Shown here: piece by piece, positions 54,492 to 63,143 of the stretch | How positions within the stretch are numbered: position 1 is the first letter of the stretch | How the letters are laid out: each line of letters begins with the position of its first letter | Notes under the pieces: generated by a model | What the model was told of the DNA's origin: nothing | Database searches by the model: none | The model's input: the letters and a program-made list of their open reading frames with translations, nothing else | Translations under genes and position numbers: made by a program | NCBI GenBank assembly: GCA_041686375.1 | Contig: JAWLEB010000005.1 | Span: 1 to 64,000 of the forward strand | Length of the DNA: 64,000 bases | Source of the DNA: JAGXLC01 sp041686375 | GTDB lineage: Bacteria; Bacteroidota; Bacteroidia; Bacteroidales; UBA12077 | Direction of reading: 5' to 3'

Positions 54492-55391
54492 ATGACAACA
54501 GAGGTATTGTATACGATTGTATCTTTGAGTTCTTTGGGAGCTATAGCTGCAATTATTTTATATGCTGCAGCCCAGAAATTTAAGGTTTATGAAGATCCCC
54601 GTATTGAGCAGGTGGAAGATGCTTTACCCGGCGCTAATTGTGGAGGATGTGGCTATCCTGGTTGCCGGGGTTTTGCTGAAGCTCTTGTAAAAGCAGATGA
54701 CATATCTGATTTCAACTGTCCGGTGGGTGGTAATGAAACCATGCAGACAGTTGCAAAAATCCTGGGAAAAGAGATTGAAGAACAAGAACCCAGGGTCGCT
54801 GTTGTTCGTTGCAACGGGACACCAGAAAACTCCCCGAAAACTACCGAATATGATGGACCAGAGACTTGTGTCATTCAATCATCCTTATATGGAGGTGAAA
54901 CAGGGTGTCATTATGGTTGTCTTGGACTTGGCGATTGCGTTGAAGCATGCCAGTTCGATGCAATATTTATGGACGAAAAGACCGGCTTACCTTATGTAAT
55001 TGATGAAAATTGTACAGCTTGTAACGCATGTGTAGAGGCATGTCCACGAGACATTATTGAATTGCGTAAGAAAAATAAAAAAGATCGTAAGATTTATGTT
55101 TCCTGTATTAATCAGGATAAAGGAGCATTGGCCAGGAAGGTTTGTAAAGTAGCATGTATTGGTTGTGGAAAGTGTGTGAAGGTATGTCCTTTTGACGCTA
55201 TTACAATGGAAAACAACCTGGCATTTATTGACTCGGATAAATGTAAGCTATGCAGAAAGTGCGCTCCGGAATGTCCTACAAATGCAATTTTGGAGATTGG
55301 TTTTCCACCAAAGAAGAAAATGACAAAAGACACAAAAGAAAAAGCAAAGACAAGCGAGGCTGATGATAAGACAGAGTCTGCACAAAGTTAA
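54492..55391 (+). CDS. rnfB: Rnf complex subunit RnfB (iron-sulfur protein)
   Basis: Entry point for electrons from ferredoxin. One N-terminal span (about 5-25), then the cluster CGGCGYPGCRGFAEAL with a later CPVGG (Fe4S4 domain, Cys-x2-Cys-x4-Cys), and several ferredoxin-type 4Fe-4S motifs: CLGLGDCVEACQFDA, CTACNACVEACPRDI, CIGCGKCVKVCPFDA and CKLCRKCAPECPTNA. The 299-aa length and charged tail (from about 270) fit Bacteroidota RnfB. In an operon with rnfC-A. Confidence 0.95.
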   Translation: MTTEVLYTIVSLSSLGAIAAIILYAAAQKFKVYEDPRIEQVEDALPGANCGGCGYPGCRGFAEALVKADDISDFNCPVGGNETMQTVAKILGKEIEEQEPRVAVVRCNGTPENSPKTTEYDGPETCVIQSSLYGGETGCHYGCLGLGDCVEACQFDAIFMDEKTGLPYVIDENCTACNACVEACPRDIIELRKKNKKDRKIYVSCINQDKGALARKVCKVACIGCGKCVKVCPFDAITMENNLAFIDSDKCKLCRKCAPECPTNAILEIGFPPKKKMTKDTKEKAKTSEADDKTESAQS

Positions 55392-55422
55392 ATAATAAAA
55401 TAACTATTTTAAAACTAAATAT

Positions 55423-55428
55423 AGGAGG
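55423..55428 (+). promoter_or_regulatory. Strong Shine-Dalgarno of rnfC
   Basis: AGGAGG, 5 bp before the GTG at 55434. It supports GTG 55434 as start over the adjoining TTG. Confidence 0.6.
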
Positions 55429-55433
55429 CAAAA

Positions 55434-56762
55434 GTGTTGAAAACATTTCCAAAAGGTGGTGTTCATCCGGCAGAAAATAAGATTGCCAAAGATAAACCTA
55501 TTGAGAAATTAGGGCTTCCAAAACAAGTTTCTATACCCATTACTCAGCATATTGGGGCTCCAGCCAAACCTGTTGTAAAAAAGAAGGATACAGTTAAAGT
55601 TGGAGACGTTATAGCCGAAAGTGGTGGTTTCGTATCTGCGAACATCCATTCATCAGTATCCGGCACGGTTGCTAAGATTGATAATGTTATTGATGTTTCA
55701 GGTTATCGCAAACCATCCGTTATTATCAATGTAGAAGGAGATGAGTGGGATGAAAATATTGATACAAGCCCTGAATTAAAAGAAGATTTTGATCTGAGCG
55801 GCAAAGAAATTGCCGAGAAAGTTCTTGAAGCAGGAATTGTCGGAATGGGAGGAGCAACTTTCCCTTCTCATGTTAAAATAACACTTCCTGAAGGCAAAAC
55901 GGTTGATACTTTAATTATCAATGGAGTCGAATGTGAGCCTTACTTAACTGCTGATCATCGCATAATGCTGGAAAGAGGAGAAGAAATGGTTGTGGGAATT
56001 CAGCTATTGATGAAGGCTCTCGGCGTTGAAAGGGCATTGATAGGTATTGAAAACAATAAGCCTGATGCCATTGAGCACTTGTCAAAATTGGTTGAAGATA
56101 AGAAGGGTATCTCAGTCAAAGTTCTTAAAGTAAAATATCCCCAGGGTGGAGAGAAACAATTGATAAAAGCATTATTGAACAGGGAAGTGCCTCCGGGAGG
56201 GTTACCTCTTGATGTGGGTACTGTCGTGCATAATGTTGGTACTACATTGGCTGTATATGAAGCCATCCAAAAAAATAAACCGCTTATAGAGAGAGTGGTA
56301 ACTGTTACCGGAAAGACCCTTGCGAAGCCTTCAAATTTACTTGTTCGTATAGGTACACCACTTAGCAAGCTCATTGAAGCAGCCGGCGGTCTCCCGGAAG
56401 ATACAGGAAAAGTTGTAAGTGGCGGTCCAATGATGGGTAAAGCCCTTAATTCACTTGATGTTCCTGTTGTTAAGGGAATGTCTGGAGTTTTGATTATTTC
56501 GGAAAAAGAAGCCCGTCGAAATGAAGAGAGGAGCTGTATTCGGTGTGCGAAATGCGTTACGATATGCCCAATGAATCTCGAACCTTATCTGTTGAAGAAA
56601 CTTTCTCAAATGCAGCATTTTGAAGAAGCAGAGAAAAGTGCCATAATGGATTGCATTGAATGCGGGTCATGTAGCTATGCATGCCCATCTCATATACCCA
56701 TTCTTGATTATATCAGATATGGAAAAGTAAATGTTAATCAATTAATACGAAACAGAAAGTAG
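55434..56762 (+). CDS. rnfC: Rnf complex subunit RnfC (flavin and iron-sulfur protein)
   Basis: Peripheral subunit that passes electrons between RnfB and NAD. Starts at GTG 55434, next codon TTG; the product begins MLKTFPKGGVHPAENK. NADH/FMN-binding core at about 140-310 with GMGGATFPSHVKITL and INGVECEPYLTADHR. C-terminal 4Fe-4S pair: CIRCAKCVTICP and CIECGSCSYACPSHI. The 442-aa length is standard for this group, shorter than the E. coli protein because it lacks the Ala-rich tail. Confidence 0.95.
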   Translation: MLKTFPKGGVHPAENKIAKDKPIEKLGLPKQVSIPITQHIGAPAKPVVKKKDTVKVGDVIAESGGFVSANIHSSVSGTVAKIDNVIDVSGYRKPSVIINVEGDEWDENIDTSPELKEDFDLSGKEIAEKVLEAGIVGMGGATFPSHVKITLPEGKTVDTLIINGVECEPYLTADHRIMLERGEEMVVGIQLLMKALGVERALIGIENNKPDAIEHLSKLVEDKKGISVKVLKVKYPQGGEKQLIKALLNREVPPGGLPLDVGTVVHNVGTTLAVYEAIQKNKPLIERVVTVTGKTLAKPSNLLVRIGTPLSKLIEAAGGLPEDTGKVVSGGPMMGKALNSLDVPVVKGMSGVLIISEKEARRNEERSCIRCAKCVTICPMNLEPYLLKKLSQMQHFEEAEKSAIMDCIECGSCSYACPSHIPILDYIRYGKVNVNQLIRNRK

Positions 56763-56827
56763 GAAGAATGAAGCTTCCATGATACAAAAATTTTTGGAAT
56801 CACAAAAAATGAATAAATAATAACCAA

Positions 56828-57820
56828 ATGGATAAACTATTAAAAGTTTCACCATCACCGCACATTCATGAAGGTACTTCGGTAAAAAAATTGATGTACG
56901 GAGTGGTGATTGCTTTGATACCTGCTCTTATCTGGTCATTTTATATTTTTGGTATTGGAGCAATTATTGTAACCGGAGTATCTGTCGTATCTTGTATTGC
57001 GTTTGAGTTTTTAATTCAAAAATATTTACTGAAGCAGACCCCAGCTATTACCGATGGATCTGCCTTGGTAACCGGTTTATTATTGGCTTTTAATGTTCCT
57101 TCTAATTTACCGGTTGGAATAATAATTATAGGAGCTCTTGTAGCTATTGGCGTGGGGAAGATGTCTTTTGGAGGATTGGGTAATAATCCGTTTAACCCTG
57201 CCCTGGTGGGTAGAGTATTTTTACTGATTTCTTATCCTGTTCAGATGACTTCATGGCCTGTTCCCAATGGCTGGGGAACCGGTTACGCTGATGCAGACAC
57301 AGGAGCTACACCTCTTGGAATTTTGCAGGAAGGCGATGAACCTGTTAGTCAGCTCATGGAGCAGATGCCTGGGACTACAGAATTATTTATGGGGCAAATG
57401 GGAGGATCACTTGGCGAAATCGCGGCTTTTGCCCTTATTATTGGTTTTTTTATTTTACTTTACATGAGGGTTATTAGCTGGCATATTCCTGTTTCAGTAG
57501 TGTTATCTGCCGGAGTTTTTTCAGGGATATTGTGGTTAGTAGATCCGTCTCAGTTTGCAAATCCTGTATTCCATGTACTATCCGGTGGTTTATTGTTGGG
57601 AGCAATATTTATGGCAACTGACTATGTCACATCACCTATGGCCGTTAAAGCGATGTGGATTTATGGAATAGGTATAGGTGTATTATCTATTTTGATACGT
57701 ATATTTGGAGCTTATCCGGAAGGGGTCTCATTTGCAATACTGATTATGAATGCGTTTGTACCTATTTTAAACCGTTATGTAAAACCTAAGCGTTTTGGAG
57801 AGGAGGTAAACTATGGCTAA
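56828..57820 (+). CDS. rnfD: Rnf complex subunit RnfD (flavoprotein membrane subunit)
   Basis: Ten-span membrane subunit related to NqrB. Thr161 in DTGATPLG is the expected site of covalent FMN (Ser/Thr-Gly-Ala-Thr motif). Early motif SPSPHIHEGTSVKKLMYGV and FGGLGNNPFNPALVGRVF are family marks; TDYVTSPM lies near the second flavin region. The end overlaps the rnfG start by 8 bp. Confidence 0.95.
   Translation: MDKLLKVSPSPHIHEGTSVKKLMYGVVIALIPALIWSFYIFGIGAIIVTGVSVVSCIAFEFLIQKYLLKQTPAITDGSALVTGLLLAFNVPSNLPVGIIIIGALVAIGVGKMSFGGLGNNPFNPALVGRVFLLISYPVQMTSWPVPNGWGTGYADADTGATPLGILQEGDEPVSQLMEQMPGTTELFMGQMGGSLGEIAAFALIIGFFILLYMRVISWHIPVSVVLSAGVFSGILWLVDPSQFANPVFHVLSGGLLLGAIFMATDYVTSPMAVKAMWIYGIGIGVLSILIRIFGAYPEGVSFAILIMNAFVPILNRYVKPKRFGEEVNYG
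57801..57807 (+). promoter_or_regulatory. Strong Shine-Dalgarno of rnfG inside rnfD
   Basis: AGGAGGT within the last codons of rnfD, 5 bp before ATG 57813; indicates translational coupling. Confidence 0.6.
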
Positions 57821-58388
57821 AGAATCAACCTTTTCAAATATGGTATTAACCTTATTTCTGGTTACGTTATTTGCTTCAACGGCATTGGGGGTTATCTTTG
57901 AGCTAACCAAAGAGCCCATTGAAAAGGCAAAGCTGGAAAAGAAGAATATGGCCATACAGCAGGTGGTTCCGGATTATTCCAATGAACCTAATGACGAGGC
58001 ATATGAGGTTGAAGTAGATGGTGAAACGCTTACCCTTTATCCGGCAAAAGATGATGGCAAAGTCGTTGGTATAGCAGTGGAAACATTCACAGATAAAGGC
58101 TTTAGCGGTGAATTTAGATTGATGGTTGGATTTAATGCCGACGGATCTATCAATAATATATCTGTTCTGGAACATGCTGAAACTCCGGGGCTTGGTGATA
58201 AGATGGAGAAGGGTAAGTCCGACTGGAGTAATCAATTTAATAATAAAAATCCTGAAGAATTTGACTTAGCCGTTAAAGGTGATGGTGGTGATGTTGATGC
58301 CATAACGGCTGCAACAATTACATCACAAGCTTATTGTGACGCAGTAGAAAGAGCTTATGAGGCATTTAAGAAAGGAGGTAACCAATGA
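57813..58388 (+). CDS. rnfG: Rnf complex subunit RnfG (covalent flavoprotein)
   Basis: Membrane-anchored periplasmic FMN protein related to NqrC. One N-terminal span (about 8-30), then the FMN-binding domain. Thr168 in DAITAATITS is the expected flavinylation site; the common Gly in the (S/T)GAT core is Ala here. Other marks: GFSGEFRLMVGFNADGSI and ETPGLGDKM. The stop overlaps the rnfE start. Confidence 0.94.
   Translation: MAKESTFSNMVLTLFLVTLFASTALGVIFELTKEPIEKAKLEKKNMAIQQVVPDYSNEPNDEAYEVEVDGETLTLYPAKDDGKVVGIAVETFTDKGFSGEFRLMVGFNADGSINNISVLEHAETPGLGDKMEKGKSDWSNQFNNKNPEEFDLAVKGDGGDVDAITAATITSQAYCDAVERAYEAFKKGGNQ
58371..58380 (+). promoter_or_regulatory. Strong Shine-Dalgarno of rnfE inside rnfG
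   Basis: AAAGGAGGTA ends 4 bp before ATG 58385 and encodes the last residues of rnfG; near-perfect complement to the 16S 3' end. Confidence 0.65.
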
Positions 58389-58990
58389 ATCAATGGAAGA
58401 ATTTCTCAAAAGGATTCATTAAAGATAATCCGGTATTTGTTTTATTTCTCGGATTATGTCCCACACTTGCCGTAACAACATCTGCATATAACGGCCTGGG
58501 GATGGGATTAGCAACAACATTTGTATTATTAATGTCAAACCTTGTGGTATCTATCATAAAGAATCTGATACCCGGAAAGGTTCGTATTCCAACGTTTATT
58601 GTTGTCATCGCTTCTTTTGTGACAATGGTGGAAATGCTAACCGAGGCTTTTGTGCCAGATCTTTACGAACAGTTGGGTATTTTTATTCCGTTGATCGTTG
58701 TAAATTGCCTCGTACTGGGAAGGTCAGAAGCTTTTGCGTCTAAAAATGATATACTTTCGTCCATAATTGATGGTTTAGGAATGGGCTTAGGTTTTGCCTT
58801 TGCTTTAACAGTTCTGGGTGGGGTGCGCGAAATTCTTGGAAATGGTACTTTTACTTTAATACCTGACTTTTTAGAGTTTACCTTATTCGAGGGTGATGGT
58901 ATGCTGGTCTTTGTTCTGGCACCTGGTGCTTTTCTTGCATTGGGGTATTTAATTATGTTAGCTGACAAACTGAAAAAGAAAATTTACTAA
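58385..58990 (+). CDS. rnfE: Rnf complex subunit RnfE
   Basis: Six-span membrane subunit homologous to NqrD. It starts with the amphipathic FSKGFIKDNPVFVLFLGLCPTLAVTTS, including the Cys of LGLCPTLA, then LYEQLGIFIPLIVVNCLVLGRSEAFAS, the paired signature with a second Cys. With RnfA it forms the ion-path and 2Fe-2S centre in the membrane (established for Nqr/Rnf). 4-bp overlap with rnfG. Confidence 0.95.
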   Translation: MNQWKNFSKGFIKDNPVFVLFLGLCPTLAVTTSAYNGLGMGLATTFVLLMSNLVVSIIKNLIPGKVRIPTFIVVIASFVTMVEMLTEAFVPDLYEQLGIFIPLIVVNCLVLGRSEAFASKNDILSSIIDGLGMGLGFAFALTVLGGVREILGNGTFTLIPDFLEFTLFEGDGMLVFVLAPGAFLALGYLIMLADKLKKKIY

Positions 58991-58993
58991 GCT

Positions 58994-59566
58994 ATGGAAT
59001 ATCTTGTAATTATTATAGGAGCAATTTTTGTCAACAATATCGTTCTTAACCAATTTCTGGGTATTTGTCCATTCATTGGGGTATCCAGTAAGGTGGAGAC
59101 CGCTATTGGAATGACAGGAGCTGTGGCTTTTGTGATGACTCTTGCCACCATTATTACTTACTTGTTACAGAATTTTGTACTTGAGGCTTTTGGAATTGAA
59201 TTTATGCAAACCATCACTTTTATTTTAGTGATTGCTTCTTTGGTTCAGTTGGTTGAAATTATATTAAAGAAGGTTAGTCCCCCTCTTTATCAGGCTCTTG
59301 GAATTTTTCTACCTTTGATAACCACTAACTGCGCTATTTTGGGTGTTGCAATATTAGCTGTGCAAAATGATTATAATCTGGTGGAAAGTGTAGTTTTTGG
59401 CTTTGCTAACGCAATTGGTTTTGGCTTAGCCTTGATAGTTTTTGCAGGATTAAGAGAACACCTTGACTTAATGGAGGTCCCAAAACCTATGAAAGGCGTC
59501 CCTGCTGCATTTTTAGTGGCTGGATTGCTTTCTTTAGCATTTATGGGCTTTGCTGGAATAGTCTGA
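58994..59566 (+). CDS. rnfA: Rnf complex subunit RnfA
   Basis: Six-span subunit homologous to NqrE and inverted relative to RnfE. NQFLGICPFIGVSSK and LPLITTNCAILGVAI carry the two conserved Cys. Starts 3 bp after rnfE. Last gene of the rnf operon, followed by a strong terminator. Confidence 0.95.
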   Translation: MEYLVIIIGAIFVNNIVLNQFLGICPFIGVSSKVETAIGMTGAVAFVMTLATIITYLLQNFVLEAFGIEFMQTITFILVIASLVQLVEIILKKVSPPLYQALGIFLPLITTNCAILGVAILAVQNDYNLVESVVFGFANAIGFGLALIVFAGLREHLDLMEVPKPMKGVPAAFLVAGLLSLAFMGFAGIV

Positions 59567-59960
59567 TTTTTATGAGGACAATACACATTGAAGCGAAATG
59601 ATATAAGTTTAAAAAAGATAATCTTTTAAAATTAAGGCTGCTTTTAAAGTAACATTTAAAGCAGCCTCTTTTGTGATTCTCATTTTTTATGAATACCTGT
59701 TATTTGCCTAATTTTATTTTTGACTTCGTCGAGCTCCATTTCGTTTCGGTTCTTCGCATACTTCAGAGCATGGGGAAAACGAAGAACATGTCTTTCATGA
59801 GCGAAGCGAGTAGAATCAATCAGAGTTTATAGAGAATCATGCGGATAGTCAATGTTGAGATAATGCGTAGTTATCTCCTTAATAAGGAAAATTGGGATAA
59901 ATTTCGTATTTTTATTCTTTAAAGTTAATTTTAACAATAAGTGAAATTTCAGTTGTTAGA
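59567..59960. other. 394-bp intergenic region after the Rnf operon
   Basis: Contains the terminator at 59635-59672. Beyond it, an 8-bp inverted pair GTTCTTCG (59750-59757) and CGAAGAAC (59780-59787) and a small AGATAA/TTATCT hairpin near 59860; these are unexplained. Confidence 0.5.
59635..59675 (+). terminator. Intrinsic terminator of the Rnf operon
   Basis: AGGCTGCTTT (59635-59644) pairs with AAAGCAGCCT (59658-59667), followed by CTTTTG; 68 bp after the rnfA stop. Confidence 0.85.
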
Positions 59961-61412
59961 ATGAGCAATATTATTTCAAAATCTGTTTCGTTATTTATTC
60001 TTGATGCAAGTCTGTGGAATGATATTCCACTGTGTTCACACTTAAATAGTTCATCTATCTTTTCTGATCTAACCGTATTTCGATTCTTGAATAATGGAGC
60101 GTTGTTTTATGCCCTGGCGCTGTTTATTATTCTTTTGACAGTTATTTTTCTCTTATTTAAGTGCAATAGAGACAATAAAAAAAGAATTCAAAAACAACAG
60201 GATTACCTTAATAAAATTGAAGATATAAATAAAGGACTAGAGGTTGCAAAGCAAAAGGTTCAGGAAGCTAATCAACTGAAAATGTTTTTTCTTGCTAATA
60301 TTTCACATGAATTAAGAACTCCGCTTAATTCTATTGTAGGTTTTTCAGAATTGCTTACCGAAGGAGATAATTTATCACATGAAACAGTTGAGCAGTATTC
60401 GAGATCCATAAGGGTGAACAGTGATTTACTACTTAACCTTATTAACGATATCACCGATTTGTCAAAAATAGAGACAAATCAGTTACAAGTTCAATATAAA
60501 GAATTTGATTTGCATCCAATGATGGATGAACTTTATGAATATGCCCAAAAAGAAAGGAACGAATTGGACAAAGCAGAGATTAAAGTTACTTTGGATAAGG
60601 GTATCCGGAAGAATTCTTTTTATATTAAGTCTGATGAAAACCGGCTAAGGCAAGTGTTCATTAATTTAATTAATAATGCAGTTAAGTTTACTACGAGTGG
60701 AGAGATTCGGATTGGTTATCGGTTAAATGGAAGCCACCTTCTTTTTTATGTAAAAGACACAGGAATGGGTTTTACGAATGAGGAATATAAAGAAATGTTT
60801 GATAGTTTTCGCCAGGGAAGAGAAGGAACAAATCGTAGATTAGGGGGAGCAGGGTTGGGCCTAACATTATCCAGGGGTATTGTTGAGAACTTGAATGGTA
60901 AGATTTGGGCTGTCGCTAACGAGGGAAATGGTTCTGTTTTTTACTTTCAGATTCCTTTTTTACCTCCTACAAAGAAAGAAAATAAAAAATCTGGTGCATT
61001 TGAGTTAAAAATAGAAGAACAATATAATTGGAGTGGAAAAAAACTCCTGGTTGTGGAAGATTCTTATATGGCATATGAATTAATAACAAAGCTTTTAAAA
61101 GGAACTGGCGCTGAGTTTAGCCTTGAATCTGATGGTTATAAAGCTATGGAAAGATGTGAAAAAGACCTGGATATTGATTTGGTGTTAATGGATATACAAC
61201 TTCCTTTTATTGATGGTTATGAAGCAACAAGAAGGATCAAAGAGATAAGACCAAACTTACCTGTTATTGCTCAGACTGCAAATGCAATGATGGATGATAG
61301 GAAAAGAGCATTAGAGGCTGGTTGTGAAGATTATGTGGCCAAACCACTTGACAGAATTGAGTTGGCCGAAAAAATTAATAACCTGCTATTCAGAATAAAA
61401 GAAGATATGTGA
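59961..61412 (+). CDS. Hybrid sensor histidine kinase/response regulator
   Basis: Signal-transducing kinase of 483 aa. One membrane span (about 48-69) and a short coiled coil (about 73-105). HisKA domain with phospho-acceptor His116 in ISHELRTPLNSI; HATPase with N box FINLINNAVKF, G1 box VKDTGMGF and G2 box LGGAGLGLTLS; C-terminal receiver domain with phospho-acceptor Asp411 in VLMDIQLP and the conserved Lys in VAKPLD. It lacks any recognisable sensor domain and has no output regulator beside it, so its target is unknown. Confidence 0.92.
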   Translation: MSNIISKSVSLFILDASLWNDIPLCSHLNSSSIFSDLTVFRFLNNGALFYALALFIILLTVIFLLFKCNRDNKKRIQKQQDYLNKIEDINKGLEVAKQKVQEANQLKMFFLANISHELRTPLNSIVGFSELLTEGDNLSHETVEQYSRSIRVNSDLLLNLINDITDLSKIETNQLQVQYKEFDLHPMMDELYEYAQKERNELDKAEIKVTLDKGIRKNSFYIKSDENRLRQVFINLINNAVKFTTSGEIRIGYRLNGSHLLFYVKDTGMGFTNEEYKEMFDSFRQGREGTNRRLGGAGLGLTLSRGIVENLNGKIWAVANEGNGSVFYFQIPFLPPTKKENKKSGAFELKIEEQYNWSGKKLLVVEDSYMAYELITKLLKGTGAEFSLESDGYKAMERCEKDLDIDLVLMDIQLPFIDGYEATRRIKEIRPNLPVIAQTANAMMDDRKRALEAGCEDYVAKPLDRIELAEKINNLLFRIKEDM

Positions 61413-61466
61413 CTATTTCCATAATTTTTTATGACAATTCTCAAGATCAATCCTTTCAAATCAATC

Positions 61467-61474
61467 TAATTTTG
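61467..61474 (+). promoter_or_regulatory. Putative -7 box before the Gate-domain gene
   Basis: TAATTTTG matches TAnnTTTG, 34 bp before ATG 61509. Confidence 0.4.
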
Positions 61475-61508
61475 CGGCAGTTATAAATACTATAAGCTGC
61501 TGTAAAGT

Positions 61509-62687
61509 ATGATTAAAAAAGGGAAAGATACTATTCGTAATATTAAAAATACGGATTTTCTGAGTAACAGAAGATATGAAGCTTTTGTTTTTCTTTTATT
61601 ATTTGGAGGCTTTTTTGGTTACCTTGGATATGTTATGGGTGTGGCAAATTTATTGAACACCATAATGAATACTGCATGGGATTTATTAATGAATACGGTA
61701 TTTTTTATTATGGGAATTACGGTGCTTACAGGAGCGCTGGGTAAATTGATGATTGAATTTGGCGTTGTAAGATTGTTGGAGATTGTTTTGGCTCCATTGA
61801 TGAGGCCATTGTTTAATTTGCCTGGTGTTGCATCATTAGCTGGTTTGATGACTTTCTTCTCAGATAATCCGGCTATTATTAGTCTGTCTAATGATAAAAA
61901 TTACAGCAGTTATTTTAAAAGATATGAGTTGGTTTCACTAACTAACTTCGGGACTGCTTTCGGTATGGGACTTGTTGTTCTGACTTTTATGGCGCGATTT
62001 GAGTATTTTGGGCCCGCAGTTGTGGGCTTTGTTGGAGCAATATTTGGAGCAGTTATTTCAACCAGACTCATGCAGTATATGATTCGAAGCAAAATTCCTT
62101 CTACCAGCAATAAGAATAATAAACCAACCGATGCTTCTATTTCTTTTAAATCTGAAGGAAGTGTATTTCAGCGGTTTTTAAATTCTTTGCTTGATGGGGG
62201 TAAATCAGGCGTGGATTTGGGCTTACAAATAATTCCTGGAGTATTGATTATTAGTACAATTATTATGATTATTACTTTCGGACCGGATGACTCTTCTGCC
62301 GGATATCAGGGGCTTGCATATGAGGGAGTTCCTATACTTCCCAAAATTGGAGAATGGTTTAATTGGTTGTTTTATGGCTTGTTTGGTTTTCGTAATCCTG
62401 AGTTGATTGCTTTCCCGGTGACTTCTCTGGGAGCTGTTGGAGCTGCTTTGTCTTTGGTGAAGGCATTTATTGAACAAGGAATTATTACAGGTAATGAGAT
62501 TGCTGTGTTTACTGCAATGGGTATGTGTTGGAGTGGTTACTTAAGCACACATACTGCAATGCTTGATACACTTAATTTTAGGAATTTAACTTCTAATGCT
62601 CTTTTAGCTCACACTATCGGGGGTATTGCTGCAGGAACTTTTGCGCACTATTTATATGTTTTATTATCAATGTGGATTAGTTTCTGA
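61509..62687 (+). CDS. Gate-domain (nucleoside recognition) membrane protein
   Basis: Polytopic membrane protein of 392 aa with two Gate-like halves. First half: MNTVFFIMGITVLTGALGKLMIEFGVV and LMTFFSDNPAIISLSNDKNY; second half: GVDLGLQIIPGVLIISTIIM and MGMCWSGYLSTHTAMLDTL near the end. The fold is shared with SpmA/SpmB and nucleoside transporter gates, but the natural substrate is unknown. It lies 96 bp downstream of the hybrid kinase with its own promoter-like box. Confidence 0.8.
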   Translation: MIKKGKDTIRNIKNTDFLSNRRYEAFVFLLLFGGFFGYLGYVMGVANLLNTIMNTAWDLLMNTVFFIMGITVLTGALGKLMIEFGVVRLLEIVLAPLMRPLFNLPGVASLAGLMTFFSDNPAIISLSNDKNYSSYFKRYELVSLTNFGTAFGMGLVVLTFMARFEYFGPAVVGFVGAIFGAVISTRLMQYMIRSKIPSTSNKNNKPTDASISFKSEGSVFQRFLNSLLDGGKSGVDLGLQIIPGVLIISTIIMIITFGPDDSSAGYQGLAYEGVPILPKIGEWFNWLFYGLFGFRNPELIAFPVTSLGAVGAALSLVKAFIEQGIITGNEIAVFTAMGMCWSGYLSTHTAMLDTLNFRNLTSNALLAHTIGGIAAGTFAHYLYVLLSMWISF

Positions 62688-62803
62688 TAAGTCTTGAGAA
62701 TTAGGAAGATAAATTAAATGAATATTTTTCTCTCCAATTTGATGGTGTACAGATACTATTAAAGAGTTGACTGTGAAATATTTATTAAACGTTTGCCTGT
62801 AAA

Positions 62804-62935
62804 TTAATCGTTTACATATGCAGCCGCTTGACCTTGGTTAAAACCGTATGCAGGGCAATCTTGTCCTTTACACGAGGAAAACACTGAGATAGCAAACATA
62901 ACAAATAAGACCGCGATAACAATTCGTTTTTTCAT
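62804..62935 (-). CDS. Small CPAY-motif lipoprotein, 43 aa
   Basis: Too short for usual ORF calling; read by hand. ATG 62935 to TAA 62804. Signal peptide MKKRIVIAVLFVMFAISVFS leads to lipobox SSC (Cys22), and the mature tail is CKGQDCPAYGFNQGQ followed by a short end. The product would be a lipid-anchored peptide of about 22 residues with two Cys. The motif CPAY is shared with the next small gene, which argues that both are real. Confidence 0.68.
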   Translation of the reverse strand: MKKRIVIAVLFVMFAISVFSSCKGQDCPAYGFNQGQAAAYVND

Positions 62936-63023
62936 AACTTATGCAGTTTATTTTAAGTAAAATATTAATATTTTCAAAAATAGGAAAAAATATTAAAAAA
63001 CTAAAGCAGGATTATAAATTTTC

Positions 63024-63143
63024 TTATTTGGTTTGATGAATGTCAGCATACGCTGGACAAGGAGGTTTTTGTAAATGGCAAGAGCTAAGTAATAAGCTTG
63101 CAAAAAATAATATCGTCAGTAACAGCGTAATTATTTTTTTCAT
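63024..63143 (-). CDS. Small CPAY-motif lipoprotein, 39 aa
   Basis: Read by hand: ATG 63143 to TAA 63024. Basic start MKKIIT, hydrophobic LLLTILFFASLLL, lipobox SSC (Cys22), mature tail CHLQKPPCPAYADIHQTK. Same plan as the 43-aa gene 88 bp downstream: lipidated Cys, then a second Cys in CPAY. Function unknown. Confidence 0.68.
   Translation of the reverse strand: MKKIITLLLTILFFASLLLSSCHLQKPPCPAYADIHQTK

Noticed and set aside
59741..59830. Intergenic stretch with GAGCGAAGCGAGT and an 8-bp inverted pair
   Set aside because: It looks like a short decayed or repeated element, but with a single copy here I cannot name it or show it is functional.
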